64,000 nt of DNA from Planctomycetota bacterium (GTDB taxonomy: Bacteria; Planctomycetota; Phycisphaerae; Phycisphaerales; UBA1924). Numbering within the stretch: the first letter of the stretch is position 1; each line of letters opens with the position of its first letter. The DNA lies in contig JAFEBP010000005.1 of NCBI GenBank assembly GCA_018242605.1, forward strand, positions 396,861 through 460,860, written 5' to 3'. The notes beneath the pieces are model-generated. The model worked only from the letters and a program-made list of their open reading frames with translations. It searched no databases and was not told where the DNA came from. Of this stretch, positions 42,045 through 50,303 are shown in pieces. The translations under genes were made by a program, and so were the position numbers.

Positions 42045-43118
42045 TTAGAGTCGCGTCCTAACGCCCCGGCTCCTCGCAAGCAGGCCTGCCAACACAAGCA
42101 CTCCAACTCCGCTCGGGCCCGGGACTGCCGTCACGTTGATGCTGAATGCGCTGATCGCTCCGACATCCTGCCCGGCGTTGTCGCTGATGTTGAGCACCCA
42201 GGTGCCCGCGAGCGAATCGCCGGCAAAGATCGCGAGCGGATTGGCGCTGGCGTAGGTACCCGGCTCAAAGAGGCCGTCCGCACCGGTCCACGGGGCGCCG
42301 CTGTCGGAAATCCTGTAGTCGCCCCTCACATCGCTGGAACCTCCTTCGCGGTTTAGGACCGTCGTGGTCAAGCCGGATTCTAGATGCGTGAGCGTGACGA
42401 CCAGATCGTTCACAAAGGTGTGGTTCAGGTTCACCAGGCCGAGGCTGTCGAACGAAACAATGGTTCGGGTTTCGGTAGCCGGGATGTTGAGCGTGATCGA
42501 GACCCCCGCCGGGTTCATGTCCGGGATGGCGTATATCGGAGATGCCGGCCGCCCCCCGCTGCGTATCTCGTTGTAGTACCGGCCGTCAGACGGCAAGGAT
42601 GGTGCATACGTCGTGTTGACCACGACATACGTGGTTCCGGCGCTGAGATTGAGTTGAAAACCGCTGTCGCTCGTGCCCGGAAGGCCGTTGCGATTGGGAA
42701 CCGCACCGCCATAGAGGGTGGTCATGTCGTCATCGCCGGCGAGAATATTGGCGAATTGATTTGCCGGATTGAAGGCGTCGCGATAGAGGTGAAGATATCC
42801 GTCGTGTGCCTGAGCGCTGTAGAACTGGAATACTCCGCTGACCGGGGCGACGAACGAATGGACCGAGTACGGGTAGCTTCCGGGATTCCCAAGGCTCCCT
42901 GGAGGCGTCGCGGCGGTTTCATTCAGGCTCTGGCCGGCACGCCGCCACAAGGGTGCGGAGGCGTCCAGGACGCCGCTCCAGGACGCCCCGACCGCGGCGG
43001 GCACCGCTGGAGTAAACGGCGTTGAGAACGACAGCGGCTGAGCAGATGCCGTTGGTGCGAGCCATGCAAACGCCACTGATACACCTACGCCCGCGAATGG
43101 TGCCGGAATCATGCGCAT
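42045..43118 (-). CDS. Secreted protein with proprotein-convertase P-like domain and PEP-CTERM-like tail
   Basis: The 357-residue protein has a signal peptide ending TASA, an N-terminal beta domain (FQFYSAQAHDGYLHLYRD) and a P/Homo-B-type domain (VSITLNIPATETRTIVSF, LVNLNHTFVNDLVVTLTH, GTWVLNISDNAGQDVGAI). The C-terminus has VPGPSG, a hydrophobic helix (VGVLVLAGLL) and a basic end, a PEP-CTERM-like signal of the Phycisphaerae type that an exosortase would recognise. The role is unknown; P domains there often assist surface proteins. ATG at 43118 is preferred because TACAGT ends 5 bases before it; a TTG lies directly upstream. Confidence 0.8.
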   Translation of the reverse strand: MRMIPAPFAGVGVSVAFAWLAPTASAQPLSFSTPFTPAVPAAVGASWSGVLDASAPLWRRAGQSLNETAATPPGSLGNPGSYPYSVHSFVAPVSGVFQFYSAQAHDGYLHLYRDAFNPANQFANILAGDDDMTTLYGGAVPNRNGLPGTSDSGFQLNLSAGTTYVVVNTTYAPSLPSDGRYYNEIRSGGRPASPIYAIPDMNPAGVSITLNIPATETRTIVSFDSLGLVNLNHTFVNDLVVTLTHLESGLTTTVLNREGGSSDVRGDYRISDSGAPWTGADGLFEPGTYASANPLAIFAGDSLAGTWVLNISDNAGQDVGAISAFSINVTAVPGPSGVGVLVLAGLLARSRGVRTRL

Positions 43119-43123
43119 CAATG

Positions 43124-43129
43124 ACTGTA
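43124..43129 (-). promoter_or_regulatory. -10 element (TACAGT) of the PEP-CTERM gene
   Basis: TACAGT ends 5 bases before the ATG at 43118, in the short gap after the GNAT gene. Confidence 0.4.
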
Positions 43130-43138
43130 CACAATCCG

Positions 43139-43624
43139 CTACAGACGCAACTCGTAGAACTTCGTGTCGGGGATCGGGTCGCTGTTGTATTTGCCGATTT
43201 CGCGAAAGCCCAGAGACTCGTACAGTCCCATCGCCGCGGCCATGGAAGTGTCCGTGTCGAGCCGCATCACTGCGTAACCCAGACGCCGACCCTCATTGAT
43301 AACCGCGTCTGCGAGCATCCTGCCCACGCCGGTACCCCGATGTGTCGGTCGGACGAAAAGCCGCTTCATTTCGCAGGTGCGACCCAACGGAGAGGCGGGG
43401 GTGATTTCTCGCAAAGCGACGCACCCGACAGGCATCATCCCATCTCTGGCCAGCAGCAACGAGCCCGTCGGCAACGCATATTTGCCCGGCAAGGCGTCCA
43501 TTTCCGCGTCGAACCCCTGGAAACACAAGGGTGTGGAGATGCTGTCGCGGTATTCCAGCATGAGCGACTTGGCGTGTGTCACCAAGTCAGCGGAGGTCGA
43601 CGGGATGATGTGGACAGCGGGCAT
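43139..43624 (-). CDS. GNAT-family N-acetyltransferase
   Basis: The 161-residue GNAT protein shows the acetyl-CoA-binding motif A: MKRLFVRPTHRGTGVGRMLADAVI (R-x-x-G-x-G/A), quoted here in its core RPTHRGTGVGR, followed by motif B MGLYESLGFREIG. The N-terminal part (MLEYRDSISTPLCFQGFDAE) resembles the YbfA/YhhY-like group. The substrate is unknown. It follows the zinc-ribbon gene by 22 bases and precedes the PEP-CTERM gene by 20 bases. Confidence 0.85.
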   Translation of the reverse strand: MPAVHIIPSTSADLVTHAKSLMLEYRDSISTPLCFQGFDAEMDALPGKYALPTGSLLLARDGMMPVGCVALREITPASPLGRTCEMKRLFVRPTHRGTGVGRMLADAVINEGRRLGYAVMRLDTDTSMAAAMGLYESLGFREIGKYNSDPIPDTKFYELRL

Positions 43625-43646
43625 CGATGCCGCGGGTGGCCGACCG

Positions 43647-44441
43647 TCAGGGCTGAGCGCTCTTGGCGGACTTCTTGCCGCCGGGGCTCTTCTGGGGCGG
43701 GCTCATCGCCTGCCGGGCCGTGTCGTCAAGATACAGCACGCATTCGCACGAACTGCAGCGGGTAAGCCGTCCGCTCGAAAGCAGGCCGCTCACTGCGTCG
43801 ATCGGGATCGCCATCATGCAAGAACCGCAGTTGTACTCGTGCCGCTTGCGGTCAACGACTTCGACAACGCCCATGGCTGTGTCGCCGCGGACTTCGAGCA
43901 GGCGGTTGAACATCGTCAGAACATCGCCGGGCACATCCGCGACGCACGCGGCCCGCTCGGCCTTGAGTTCGTTCAAACGACCTTCAATTTCCTTGTACCG
44001 TTCGTCTCGCTCTTTCGCGGCATGATCGCGGACCCGGGAGCGTTCCTCCTGCTTGGCCTGGATCTCTGCGACCTGCTTGCGAATCTCTTCGGCTTTGGTC
44101 ATCGCTTCCAGCGAAGCGGTCTCCAACTTGTCGCGCTGGGTCTTGAACGTGTTCAACTCGGTCAGGAACGCCTGGTATTCCTTGTTCGTCTGCGCCCGAT
44201 TCATCTGGTCCCGGATGTGGGCCATCTTGTCGTCAAGGGCCTTGACCTCACCCTCCTGGTCCGCGGCGGTTACGGTGTGGGTCTTGAGCGATGCCTCAAG
44301 CGTGCTGCGGGACGCATCCAGCGCGGCCAAGTCTTTGGTCTGCTGGTTGAGGAACTTCTCGGCTGCCCCCAGTCGGGATTGCAGACCGCGGATTTGTTTA
44401 TCGACTTGGTAAACGCGCAGCAGTTTGGCCGTTACGTCCAT
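43647..44441 (-). CDS. Coiled-coil protein with C4 zinc ribbon (COG1579-like)
   Basis: The 264-residue protein has a long N-terminal coiled coil (about 10-180, with RNQTNKEYQAFL-type helices) and a C-terminal zinc ribbon with cysteines in NCGSCMM and RCSSCEC. Its tail is basic (SPGGKKSAKSAQ). Family members (CdsZ/COG1579) are scaffold-like and link to RNA or chromatin in some bacteria; the role is unproved here. ATG at 44441 is chosen because GGAG lies 6-7 bases upstream; the GTG at 44453 lacks such a site. It probably forms one unit with cdsA upstream and GNAT downstream. Confidence 0.87.
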   Translation of the reverse strand: MDVTAKLLRVYQVDKQIRGLQSRLGAAEKFLNQQTKDLAALDASRSTLEASLKTHTVTAADQEGEVKALDDKMAHIRDQMNRAQTNKEYQAFLTELNTFKTQRDKLETASLEAMTKAEEIRKQVAEIQAKQEERSRVRDHAAKERDERYKEIEGRLNELKAERAACVADVPGDVLTMFNRLLEVRGDTAMGVVEVVDRKRHEYNCGSCMMAIPIDAVSGLLSSGRLTRCSSCECVLYLDDTARQAMSPPQKSPGGKKSAKSAQP

Positions 44442-44524
44442 CAGGGGCTCCACGCGGATCGTTCCAAAGACAAGGGATCATAGCCGCCGCGTCGCCGGTC
44501 GTACGCCCCCACCACGCATTCTTT

Positions 44525-45436
44525 TCATCCCCCACTCACGGCCGCGGCGTGCTGAAGGTCCATCAGCCGCAGCCACCAATACGCGAACGGCGCGGCGAGC
44601 AAGGGCGAGTCCAGCACGTCCAGCACCCCGCCAAAGCCCGGCAAAGAGTGCCCGGAGTCCTTGATTCCCGCGTCCCGTTTGAACACGCTCTCAAAGAGAT
44701 CCCCCGCCTGTCCGACCAACCCGAGAATGATGCCCGGAAGGATGCCCATCCACCAGTGCGAGCGTTCCGGTGGAATCACCCACGCCAACAGCAGACACGC
44801 CACGATGGCGGATAATGCCAGTCCGCCCGCCAGCCCCTCCCAGGTCTTTCCGGGGCTGAGCCAGGGGATGAGCTTGTGCCGCCCCACCGCTCGGCCCGTG
44901 AAATACGCGCCGATATCGCAGGACTTGGTGACGAGAATTGTCCACAGCAACGCCCATACCGAGTGCTCGCGCCGGATCGCGAGCAGGAACCCGAACATCA
45001 GCCCCAGGTATACGAACGCCAGCAGTGCGCCACCCGTGGCCGCCAAAACGCCTTCCACAGTCTTGTGGCGGGAGAAGAAGATGATCGAGATCGCCAATAC
45101 CGCGACGGCGGCGGAAGCCACCACAGCCACCGTGTCCACGACATTGAGCCCTGTTGGCACCAGGCAAGAGACAACCAAACCAAGCACCGCCGCGAGCGTC
45201 ATGATCCGCTTGCTGGCGGTGATCCCCTTGTCGATGAGCATCTGGGCCAGTTCGCGGGATGCCCACACGCTCATCAACAGGCAGATTAGGAAGATGCACG
45301 TCCCCGGAGGCCAGGTCGATCTGGAAGGCGTTACGGCCCACGCCGGGAGCGGCTGGGCGTCGACCCACTGGTCCAGCCACATGCCCCCCAGGATCAGCAC
45401 GATCATCAAAGGACCGAAGATGAGCCGGCTACGCAT
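44525..45436 (-). CDS. cdsA: Phosphatidate cytidylyltransferase (CdsA)
   Basis: The 303-residue polytopic protein (about 8 helices) ends with the CdsA signature: S-x-x-KR-x-x-(D/x)-x-K-D, here VFKRDAGIKDSGHSLPGFGG, followed by DVLDSPL. WTILVTKSCDIGAYFTGR and LSPGKTWEG are upstream hallmarks. It makes CDP-diacylglycerol from phosphatidate and CTP. ATG at 45436 overlaps the uppS stop by 8 bases, a translational coupling, and GAGG lies 9 bases upstream. uppS-cdsA is a widespread pairing. Confidence 0.93.
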   Translation of the reverse strand: MRSRLIFGPLMIVLILGGMWLDQWVDAQPLPAWAVTPSRSTWPPGTCIFLICLLMSVWASRELAQMLIDKGITASKRIMTLAAVLGLVVSCLVPTGLNVVDTVAVVASAAVAVLAISIIFFSRHKTVEGVLAATGGALLAFVYLGLMFGFLLAIRREHSVWALLWTILVTKSCDIGAYFTGRAVGRHKLIPWLSPGKTWEGLAGGLALSAIVACLLLAWVIPPERSHWWMGILPGIILGLVGQAGDLFESVFKRDAGIKDSGHSLPGFGGVLDVLDSPLLAAPFAYWWLRLMDLQHAAAVSGG

Positions 45437-46271
45437 GCGATCGGGCCTCTTCAATCGCGCCGAAGCGGCGGGAACGTTTGGAGAAATCCCGAATCGCCTC
45501 GTGCAGTTTCTCCACGCCGAAGTCCGGCCAATACGCGCTCGTCACGTGCAGTTCGGCGTAGGAAATCTGCCAGAGCAGGTAGTTGCTCACCCGCATCTCA
45601 CCGGCGGTGCGGATGAGCAGGTCGGGGTCGGGCATCCCAGCGGTATAAAGCGATTCTGAGACCATCGCTTCGTCGATCTGCGAGGGCGTCAACTCCCCCG
45701 CCGCGACACGTTCTGCCAGCTTTCGGACCGCGTCGGTAATCTCCGCCCTTGACCCGTAGTTGACAGCCAGGCACAGCGTGACACGCCGGCAGTGTTCCGT
45801 GGCCTTGGTGACTCTGTCCATGACCGCCAGCACGTCCGCCGGGAGCCCCTCGCGTCGTCCGATGATCCGCAGACGCACGCCTTCCCGCACCATCTGCTGC
45901 TGCTCGCCGTCGAGGTAGCGAATGCACAACTCCATTAGCGCATCAACCTCTTCCTTCGGCCGTTTCCAGTTCTCGAGGCTGAAGGAATAGAGCGTCAGCG
46001 CTTCCACGCCCAGCTTCACGCATTCTTCGAGGTTTTCACGCACGCTTCTCGCGCCATTGAGATGTCCGAACTGGCGGGGGAAACCCTTCTCCTTGGCCCA
46101 CCGCCCATTTCCGTCCATGATGATGGCGATGTGGCGAGGAATCCGCGATGGTGGCACGTCGGGAAGTCGCGCAAGCGGGTTCGCATCCGGGTTGTGCAGT
46201 CGCATCCGGGCCAGCGCCTGCTGATCGGCGGGCCCGAGTTCCGGTGGAGCGGACGGATTGGCGGCGGTCAT
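45429..46271 (-). CDS. uppS: Isoprenyl transferase (undecaprenyl diphosphate synthase)
   Basis: The 280-residue cis-prenyltransferase has IIMDGNGRWAKEKGFPRQFGH (catalytic Asp, near residue 50), LTLYSFSLENWKRP near 92, LAVNYGSRAEI near 167, and DPDLLIRTAGEMRVSNYLLWQ with the late SAYWPDFG, all of the family. It extends farnesyl diphosphate to the C55 carrier for cell-wall and O-glycan synthesis. The N-terminal 45 residues are an extension before the core. I chose the ATG at 46271; a TTG at 46307 is in frame upstream. Confidence 0.94.
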   Translation of the reverse strand: MTAANPSAPPELGPADQQALARMRLHNPDANPLARLPDVPPSRIPRHIAIIMDGNGRWAKEKGFPRQFGHLNGARSVRENLEECVKLGVEALTLYSFSLENWKRPKEEVDALMELCIRYLDGEQQQMVREGVRLRIIGRREGLPADVLAVMDRVTKATEHCRRVTLCLAVNYGSRAEITDAVRKLAERVAAGELTPSQIDEAMVSESLYTAGMPDPDLLIRTAGEMRVSNYLLWQISYAELHVTSAYWPDFGVEKLHEAIRDFSKRSRRFGAIEEARSHA

Positions 46272-46356
46272 CGGCACGGTGGTCAACGGTATCTCCAGAT
46301 CGAGCAACGCACCATCACAGCCACCTACGCCGCGACTCCTGTCCGCGTTCGCGGAA

Positions 46357-47718
46357 TCATCCGCACACGATGGTTTGTTCCCTGCCGGGACCGACGCTCA
46401 CGATGTCGATCGGCACCCCCACAAATTCCGCCGCAAAGTCGATGTACCGCCTCGCGTTGGCCGGCAGGTCCGAGAGCTTGCGGGCCCCGCCAATTTCCTC
46501 TGAGAAGCCCGGGAGCGTCGTCCAGGCCGGCTCAACGCGCGCAAGCGCCGCGGCATCCGGGAGGAAGCGGTCGCTGGGCTGTCCATCAATCTCGTAACCG
46601 GTGCACACCTTGAGTTCGTCGAATCCCGCCAGAACATCCAACAGAGTGATGCACAATCCAGTCACCCCGTTGATCATCACGCTGTACCTGACCGCCATCA
46701 GGTCCAGCCATCCCACTCGCCGTGGCCGTCCAGTAGTCGTGCCGTACTCCCTCCCCCGCTCGCGAATCCGATTCCCCGTCGCGTCCTTCAGTTCCGTGGG
46801 AAGAGGTCCCGAGCCAACTCGGGTTGAGTAGGCTTTCATCACCCCCACCACTCGTCCAACCAGCCGCGGCGGCACACCGGTGCCAGTGCCGATTCCCGCG
46901 ATCACGCAACTGGACCCGGTGACAAACGGATAGGTGCCGTGATCTACATCCAGGAGTGTGCCGTTGGCGCTCTCGAAGAGAATCCTCTTGCCGTCACCGA
47001 GCAGACCGTGGAGGTAGTGCGTCGTGTCGCGCACCATGGGGGCCAGTTTCTCCCCCACCGCCGTCGCGTCGGCGAGCAGGCGGGAGTGAGTGAGTTTCGC
47101 GGCCTCGGTATCGCCCGCCGCGGCACCCCATTCCCGCAACATCGAGGCTTTCATCTCCAGAGCGATGCCAAGCTTCTGTGACAATGCCTCCTTGCTGAGC
47201 AGGTCGCCGACGCGGACGGCGCAGGCTCGCTGGATCTTGTCCGCGTAGGCAGGCCCAATGCCGCGGCGGGTTGTGCCGATGGCTTCACGCGAGGCGGCGC
47301 CGGTCCCGGGCACGCGGGTGAGCAGATCTTCACGCAGCCCGTCCTCGATCTTGTGGTAAGGCAGGACCACGTGGGCACGGTCTGAGAGCATCATGCCTGA
47401 AGTGTCCACGCCCCGGGAGCGCAGGCCTTCAATCTCCTCCACCAGCTTCCAAGGATCCACCACGACGCCGTTCCCGATGACCGCCGCCTTCCCCGGGTAC
47501 AGAATGCCTGAAGGGACCAGGTGCAACGAGAACCGCTGACCTCCCACCACCACCGAGTGACCCGCGTTAGCGCCGCCGTTGTATCGGGCGATGGCGTGGT
47601 GGTCCGCCGCCAGCAGGTCCACAGCCTTTCCTTTGCCTTCATCTCCCCATTGCAGACCGACCACGGCCGTGCATGAGTTGGGAAGGGACGACGCCTGACT
47701 GGACCGAGTTTGCGGCAT
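46357..47718 (-). CDS. purA: Adenylosuccinate synthetase
   Basis: The 453-residue protein has the PurA GTP-binding start VVGLQWGDEGKGKAVDLLA near residue 19, the IMP-site NGGANAGHSVVV, the GTTRRGIGPAYADK loop near 146, and late GTGTGVPP and CTGYEIDG motifs. It joins IMP and aspartate with GTP for AMP synthesis. The short N-terminal extension (MPQTRSSQASSLPNSC) is normal. AAGG lies 7 bases upstream. PurC is also in the window, at 57774, but not linked. Confidence 0.95.
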   Translation of the reverse strand: MPQTRSSQASSLPNSCTAVVGLQWGDEGKGKAVDLLAADHHAIARYNGGANAGHSVVVGGQRFSLHLVPSGILYPGKAAVIGNGVVVDPWKLVEEIEGLRSRGVDTSGMMLSDRAHVVLPYHKIEDGLREDLLTRVPGTGAASREAIGTTRRGIGPAYADKIQRACAVRVGDLLSKEALSQKLGIALEMKASMLREWGAAAGDTEAAKLTHSRLLADATAVGEKLAPMVRDTTHYLHGLLGDGKRILFESANGTLLDVDHGTYPFVTGSSCVIAGIGTGTGVPPRLVGRVVGVMKAYSTRVGSGPLPTELKDATGNRIRERGREYGTTTGRPRRVGWLDLMAVRYSVMINGVTGLCITLLDVLAGFDELKVCTGYEIDGQPSDRFLPDAAALARVEPAWTTLPGFSEEIGGARKLSDLPANARRYIDFAAEFVGVPIDIVSVGPGREQTIVCG

Positions 47719-48026
47719 GGAAGACCCTTGAATGGGTGGTTGTGGACGCCGTTCCGAACGGCGCATCGATCAATCGGAAGCGTAGTCCCCGTGACGGTCT
47801 GTTCACGCATGGGCCTTGCTCTCCGGACGATGAGCCTCCTCAGATGTCACCGGAATCCAAGCGACGGTTGCGGTAAGAAGGGTACATGAATGCCTGTTCG
47901 GGGTGGCTTGGACCGTTCCGGGAGCGTCCGACCGTGGTTCGCGCTTTTTGCACCCGGAATTGGGTACCCCCAACTGAAGATCAAGACTGTGAGAGTCGAT
48001 GATGAAGCGTTCGAGGCGACACTCTC
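47719..48026. other. 308-base divergent gap between purA and the small zinc gene
   Basis: The only notable site is a near-perfect palindrome GCCGTTC-C-GAACGGC (47748-47762), about 30 bases before the purA start, which could be an operator. No coding frame is convincing and I see no clear promoter. Confidence 0.35.
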
Positions 48027-48218
48027 ATGCCTGATCCCCAACCGCCCAGCGTGCGAATTATGTGCCCCAGCCTCACCTGTCGCAAGGTGTTGTTGGTGCC
48101 GAACAACTGCCGCGGGCGCACCGTGCGTTGCCGTAACTGCGGGACCAACATCCGCGTTCCAGCGAAGGTAACGAGCGAAACGGCAGAAACACCGAAGGCG
48201 ACACCGAAGGCCGCGTGA
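48027..48218 (+). CDS. Small zinc-ribbon protein
   Basis: The 63-residue protein holds one zinc-ribbon of the MJ0042 type: MCPSLTCRKVLLVPNNCRG with a second pair in VRCRNCGTNIRVP, i.e. Cx4C...CxxC. A tail rich in Thr, Ala and Lys (ETAETPKATPKAA) follows. The order fits a nucleic-acid or protein-binding finger; the function is unknown. GAGG lies about 11 bases before the ATG. The next gene, FHA, faces it on the other strand. Confidence 0.65.
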   Translation: MPDPQPPSVRIMCPSLTCRKVLLVPNNCRGRTVRCRNCGTNIRVPAKVTSETAETPKATPKAA

Positions 48219-48334
48219 CGAAATCGCTTCGCAGAAGCAACCGCCAAACCGGTGAGGCGTAACTCAACGCCGCAGCAAAAACAGAGAACCTCGAAGGAAA
48301 GCAGACGTGCGGTTCGGCGGGGCCTCACACGCGG

Positions 48335-48862
48335 TCAGAGCTTGGGCTGGCTCTTGTCATCATCGTCGTCGAGGAAGTCAAAGTCGGCGACGCTGCTGTC
48401 TTCGCTCGAATCAACAAGGCTCGGCTTGTTGGGAGTCGCGGCTTTGGCGGCCGGTCGGGCGGGCTGCCCCGTCGAAACGGTGACCGATGACGGGCGGCTG
48501 GATTCCATCGGCTCCTCGGGACCGACCAGGCCGTCTTCCAGAACATCGTCTGAATCTATGAACTCGGGCTTGCCATCGACGCGGAGCACGAACACCAGCC
48601 CGCCGAGCGATACCAGATCACCCGGAGCGACCTGCGCCTGCTGAATGCGTTGCTTGTTGACGAACGTGCCGTTGCTCGATCCCAGGTCTCGCAGCGAGAC
48701 GCCTGAGTCGGAAACGATCACCTCGCAATGATGTCGCGAGACATTGGCGCTCGGGATACGGAGCTGGCAATCGGTTTGTCGGCCGATCACTTGCACCGCT
48801 TTCTTAAGCGGGATCTCACGCTGCGTTCCGTCTGCCTGCACAAGCACCATGGACACGTTCAT
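48335..48862 (-). CDS. FHA-domain protein
   Basis: The 175-residue protein has an FHA phosphothreonine-binding domain at about 1-95: VIGRQTDCQLRIPSANVSRHHC and LRDLGSSNGTFVN give the G-R, S-x-x-H and N-G-T motifs. A disordered acidic tail ends FDFLDDDDDKSQPKL. FHA proteins read Ser/Thr kinase output, and two such kinases are in the window, so it may belong to their signalling, by inference. An AAGG Shine-Dalgarno lies 8 bases upstream. Confidence 0.9.
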   Translation of the reverse strand: MNVSMVLVQADGTQREIPLKKAVQVIGRQTDCQLRIPSANVSRHHCEVIVSDSGVSLRDLGSSNGTFVNKQRIQQAQVAPGDLVSLGGLVFVLRVDGKPEFIDSDDVLEDGLVGPEEPMESSRPSSVTVSTGQPARPAAKAATPNKPSLVDSSEDSSVADFDFLDDDDDKSQPKL

Positions 48863-48971
48863 GCGTTCGCCCTTAAGTCACTCACGATCCATCACGGCGC
48901 ACCCCGCCGCTCGCTGCCCCAATTTCCACCCGATCATCGTACTCGGGACATGAAAAGTATACCGCCCTCGC

Positions 48972-48977
48972 TAGCAT
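48972..48977 (+). promoter_or_regulatory. -10 element (TAGCAT) of hemW
   Basis: TAGCAT ends 6 bases before TTG at 48984. Confidence 0.4.
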
Positions 48978-48983
48978 AATCCC

Positions 48984-50282
48984 TTGACTGATTCACCCCC
49001 CCCACTCCCCCCTCCCCCCCCTGCCTCACACGTGCTGTCTCTCCCCCTGGCCTCCGCGGCCGTCCCGGCCAACGCGGGCCGCGCGTTGGGCACCCTTGCG
49101 GCGACCGTCACGGCCGATTCGCTGTACATTCATGTTCCATTCTGCTTCCATAAGTGCCATTACTGTGATTTCTACAGCATCGTGGACACCCGCGACAGGC
49201 AGGAGGTCTACGTTGCCCGCCTCATCTCCGAGCTCAATGCTCTGTGGCCGCGTATGGAACCGCTGCGAACGGTTTTTATCGGGGGCGGAACGCCCAGTCT
49301 TCTGCGGCCCGACCTCTGGAAAATCCTGCTGACCGCGCTGGAAAGAGTCGGCGGAGTCGCCTCGATTCCGGCGCGTGGCGGGGAGTTCACCGTCGAGTGC
49401 AATCCCGAGACGGTGACACCCGAACTGATGCACATCCTCGCTTCCGGCGGGGTGAACCGCGTGAGCATCGGCGCGCAATCATTCAACCCGGCCCACCTGA
49501 AAACCCTTGAACGCTGGCACGACCCGCCCAATGTTTTTCGGGCCGTGGAGTTGGCCCGCACCGCGGGAATCCTCCGGCAGTCCATCGACCTCATCTTCGG
49601 CATCCCCGGTCAGACGCTGTCGGACTGGGAGAGCGACCTGGAACTGGCCCTCTCCGCCCAGACCGAACACTTGTCCTGTTACGGCCTTACCTACGAGCCC
49701 AACACAGCGATGGCCGCCCGTCTCTCCCGGGGCGAGTTCGCCGCGATCGACGAGGAAATTGAAACGCAGATGTTCGAACACACGCACCGGGCCCTGGCGC
49801 GTCGAGGTCTGTTTCGGTACGAGGTCAGCAACTTCGCCAGACCCGGGGCCGAGTGCAGGCACAACCTCACCTACTGGCGCCAGGGGAACTGGCTCGCGGC
49901 CGGACCTTCGGCGTCGGGGCACATGGCCGGTTTGCGCTGGAAGAACACTCCTCGGCTCGATGACTATCTCAAACCGGTTCCCGGAGACTTCAGCACCTGC
50001 GTGGATGTTGAATACCCAGATGCACGCTGCAACCTTACCGAACTGGTGATGACATCCCTGCGATTGGCCGAGGGAATTGACGCCGATCGGATGCTGGCGG
50101 CGGCAACGCAGATCGAACCGGCCATATCAAGCAGGCTCGTGGCAACGGTCGAGTCACTGGGTTCGCGAGGATTGCTCGCTGTGACGGAGGGCCGCTGGCG
50201 CCTGACGGACGCGGGCTTCCTGGTCGCCAATCGTGTCATCATCGAGATGATGGAAGCGATTGATCCCGACGAAGGCGCTTGA
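48984..50282 (+). CDS. hemW: HemW-like radical SAM protein
   Basis: The 432-residue radical SAM protein carries the cluster ligands Cys54, Cys58 and Cys61 (CFHKCHYCDFYS), the SAM-binding GGGTPS near 96, VECNPETV, RVSIGAQSFNP and LIFGIPGQT motifs. The C-terminal HemW domain has RYEVSNFARPGAECRHN. HemW is a heme chaperone rather than coproporphyrinogen oxidase; the C-x3-C-x2-C set fits either family but the rest fits HemW. The N-terminus is Pro-rich, encoded by three C runs (48996-49021). The TTG start is supported by TAGCAT 6 bases upstream; GTG at 49032 is the next in-frame start beyond the runs. Confidence 0.9.
   Translation: MTDSPPPLPPPPPASHVLSLPLASAAVPANAGRALGTLAATVTADSLYIHVPFCFHKCHYCDFYSIVDTRDRQEVYVARLISELNALWPRMEPLRTVFIGGGTPSLLRPDLWKILLTALERVGGVASIPARGGEFTVECNPETVTPELMHILASGGVNRVSIGAQSFNPAHLKTLERWHDPPNVFRAVELARTAGILRQSIDLIFGIPGQTLSDWESDLELALSAQTEHLSCYGLTYEPNTAMAARLSRGEFAAIDEEIETQMFEHTHRALARRGLFRYEVSNFARPGAECRHNLTYWRQGNWLAAGPSASGHMAGLRWKNTPRLDDYLKPVPGDFSTCVDVEYPDARCNLTELVMTSLRLAEGIDADRMLAAATQIEPAISSRLVATVESLGSRGLLAVTEGRWRLTDAGFLVANRVIIEMMEAIDPDEGA
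48996..49021 (+). repeat. Poly-C tracts inside the 5' end of hemW
   Basis: Runs of 8, 6 and 8 C, separated by ACT and T, encode a Pro-rich stretch of the HemW N-terminus. Slippage here would shift the frame if the upstream TTG is used. Confidence 0.7.
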
Positions 50283-50303
50283 ATCCAAGCCGCGTGTGAC
50301 GGC

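Noticed and set aside
47748..47762. Palindrome before purA read as a PurR box
   Set aside because: It is a near-perfect inverted repeat but does not match the known PurR operator sequence, so only a generic operator candidate is recorded.
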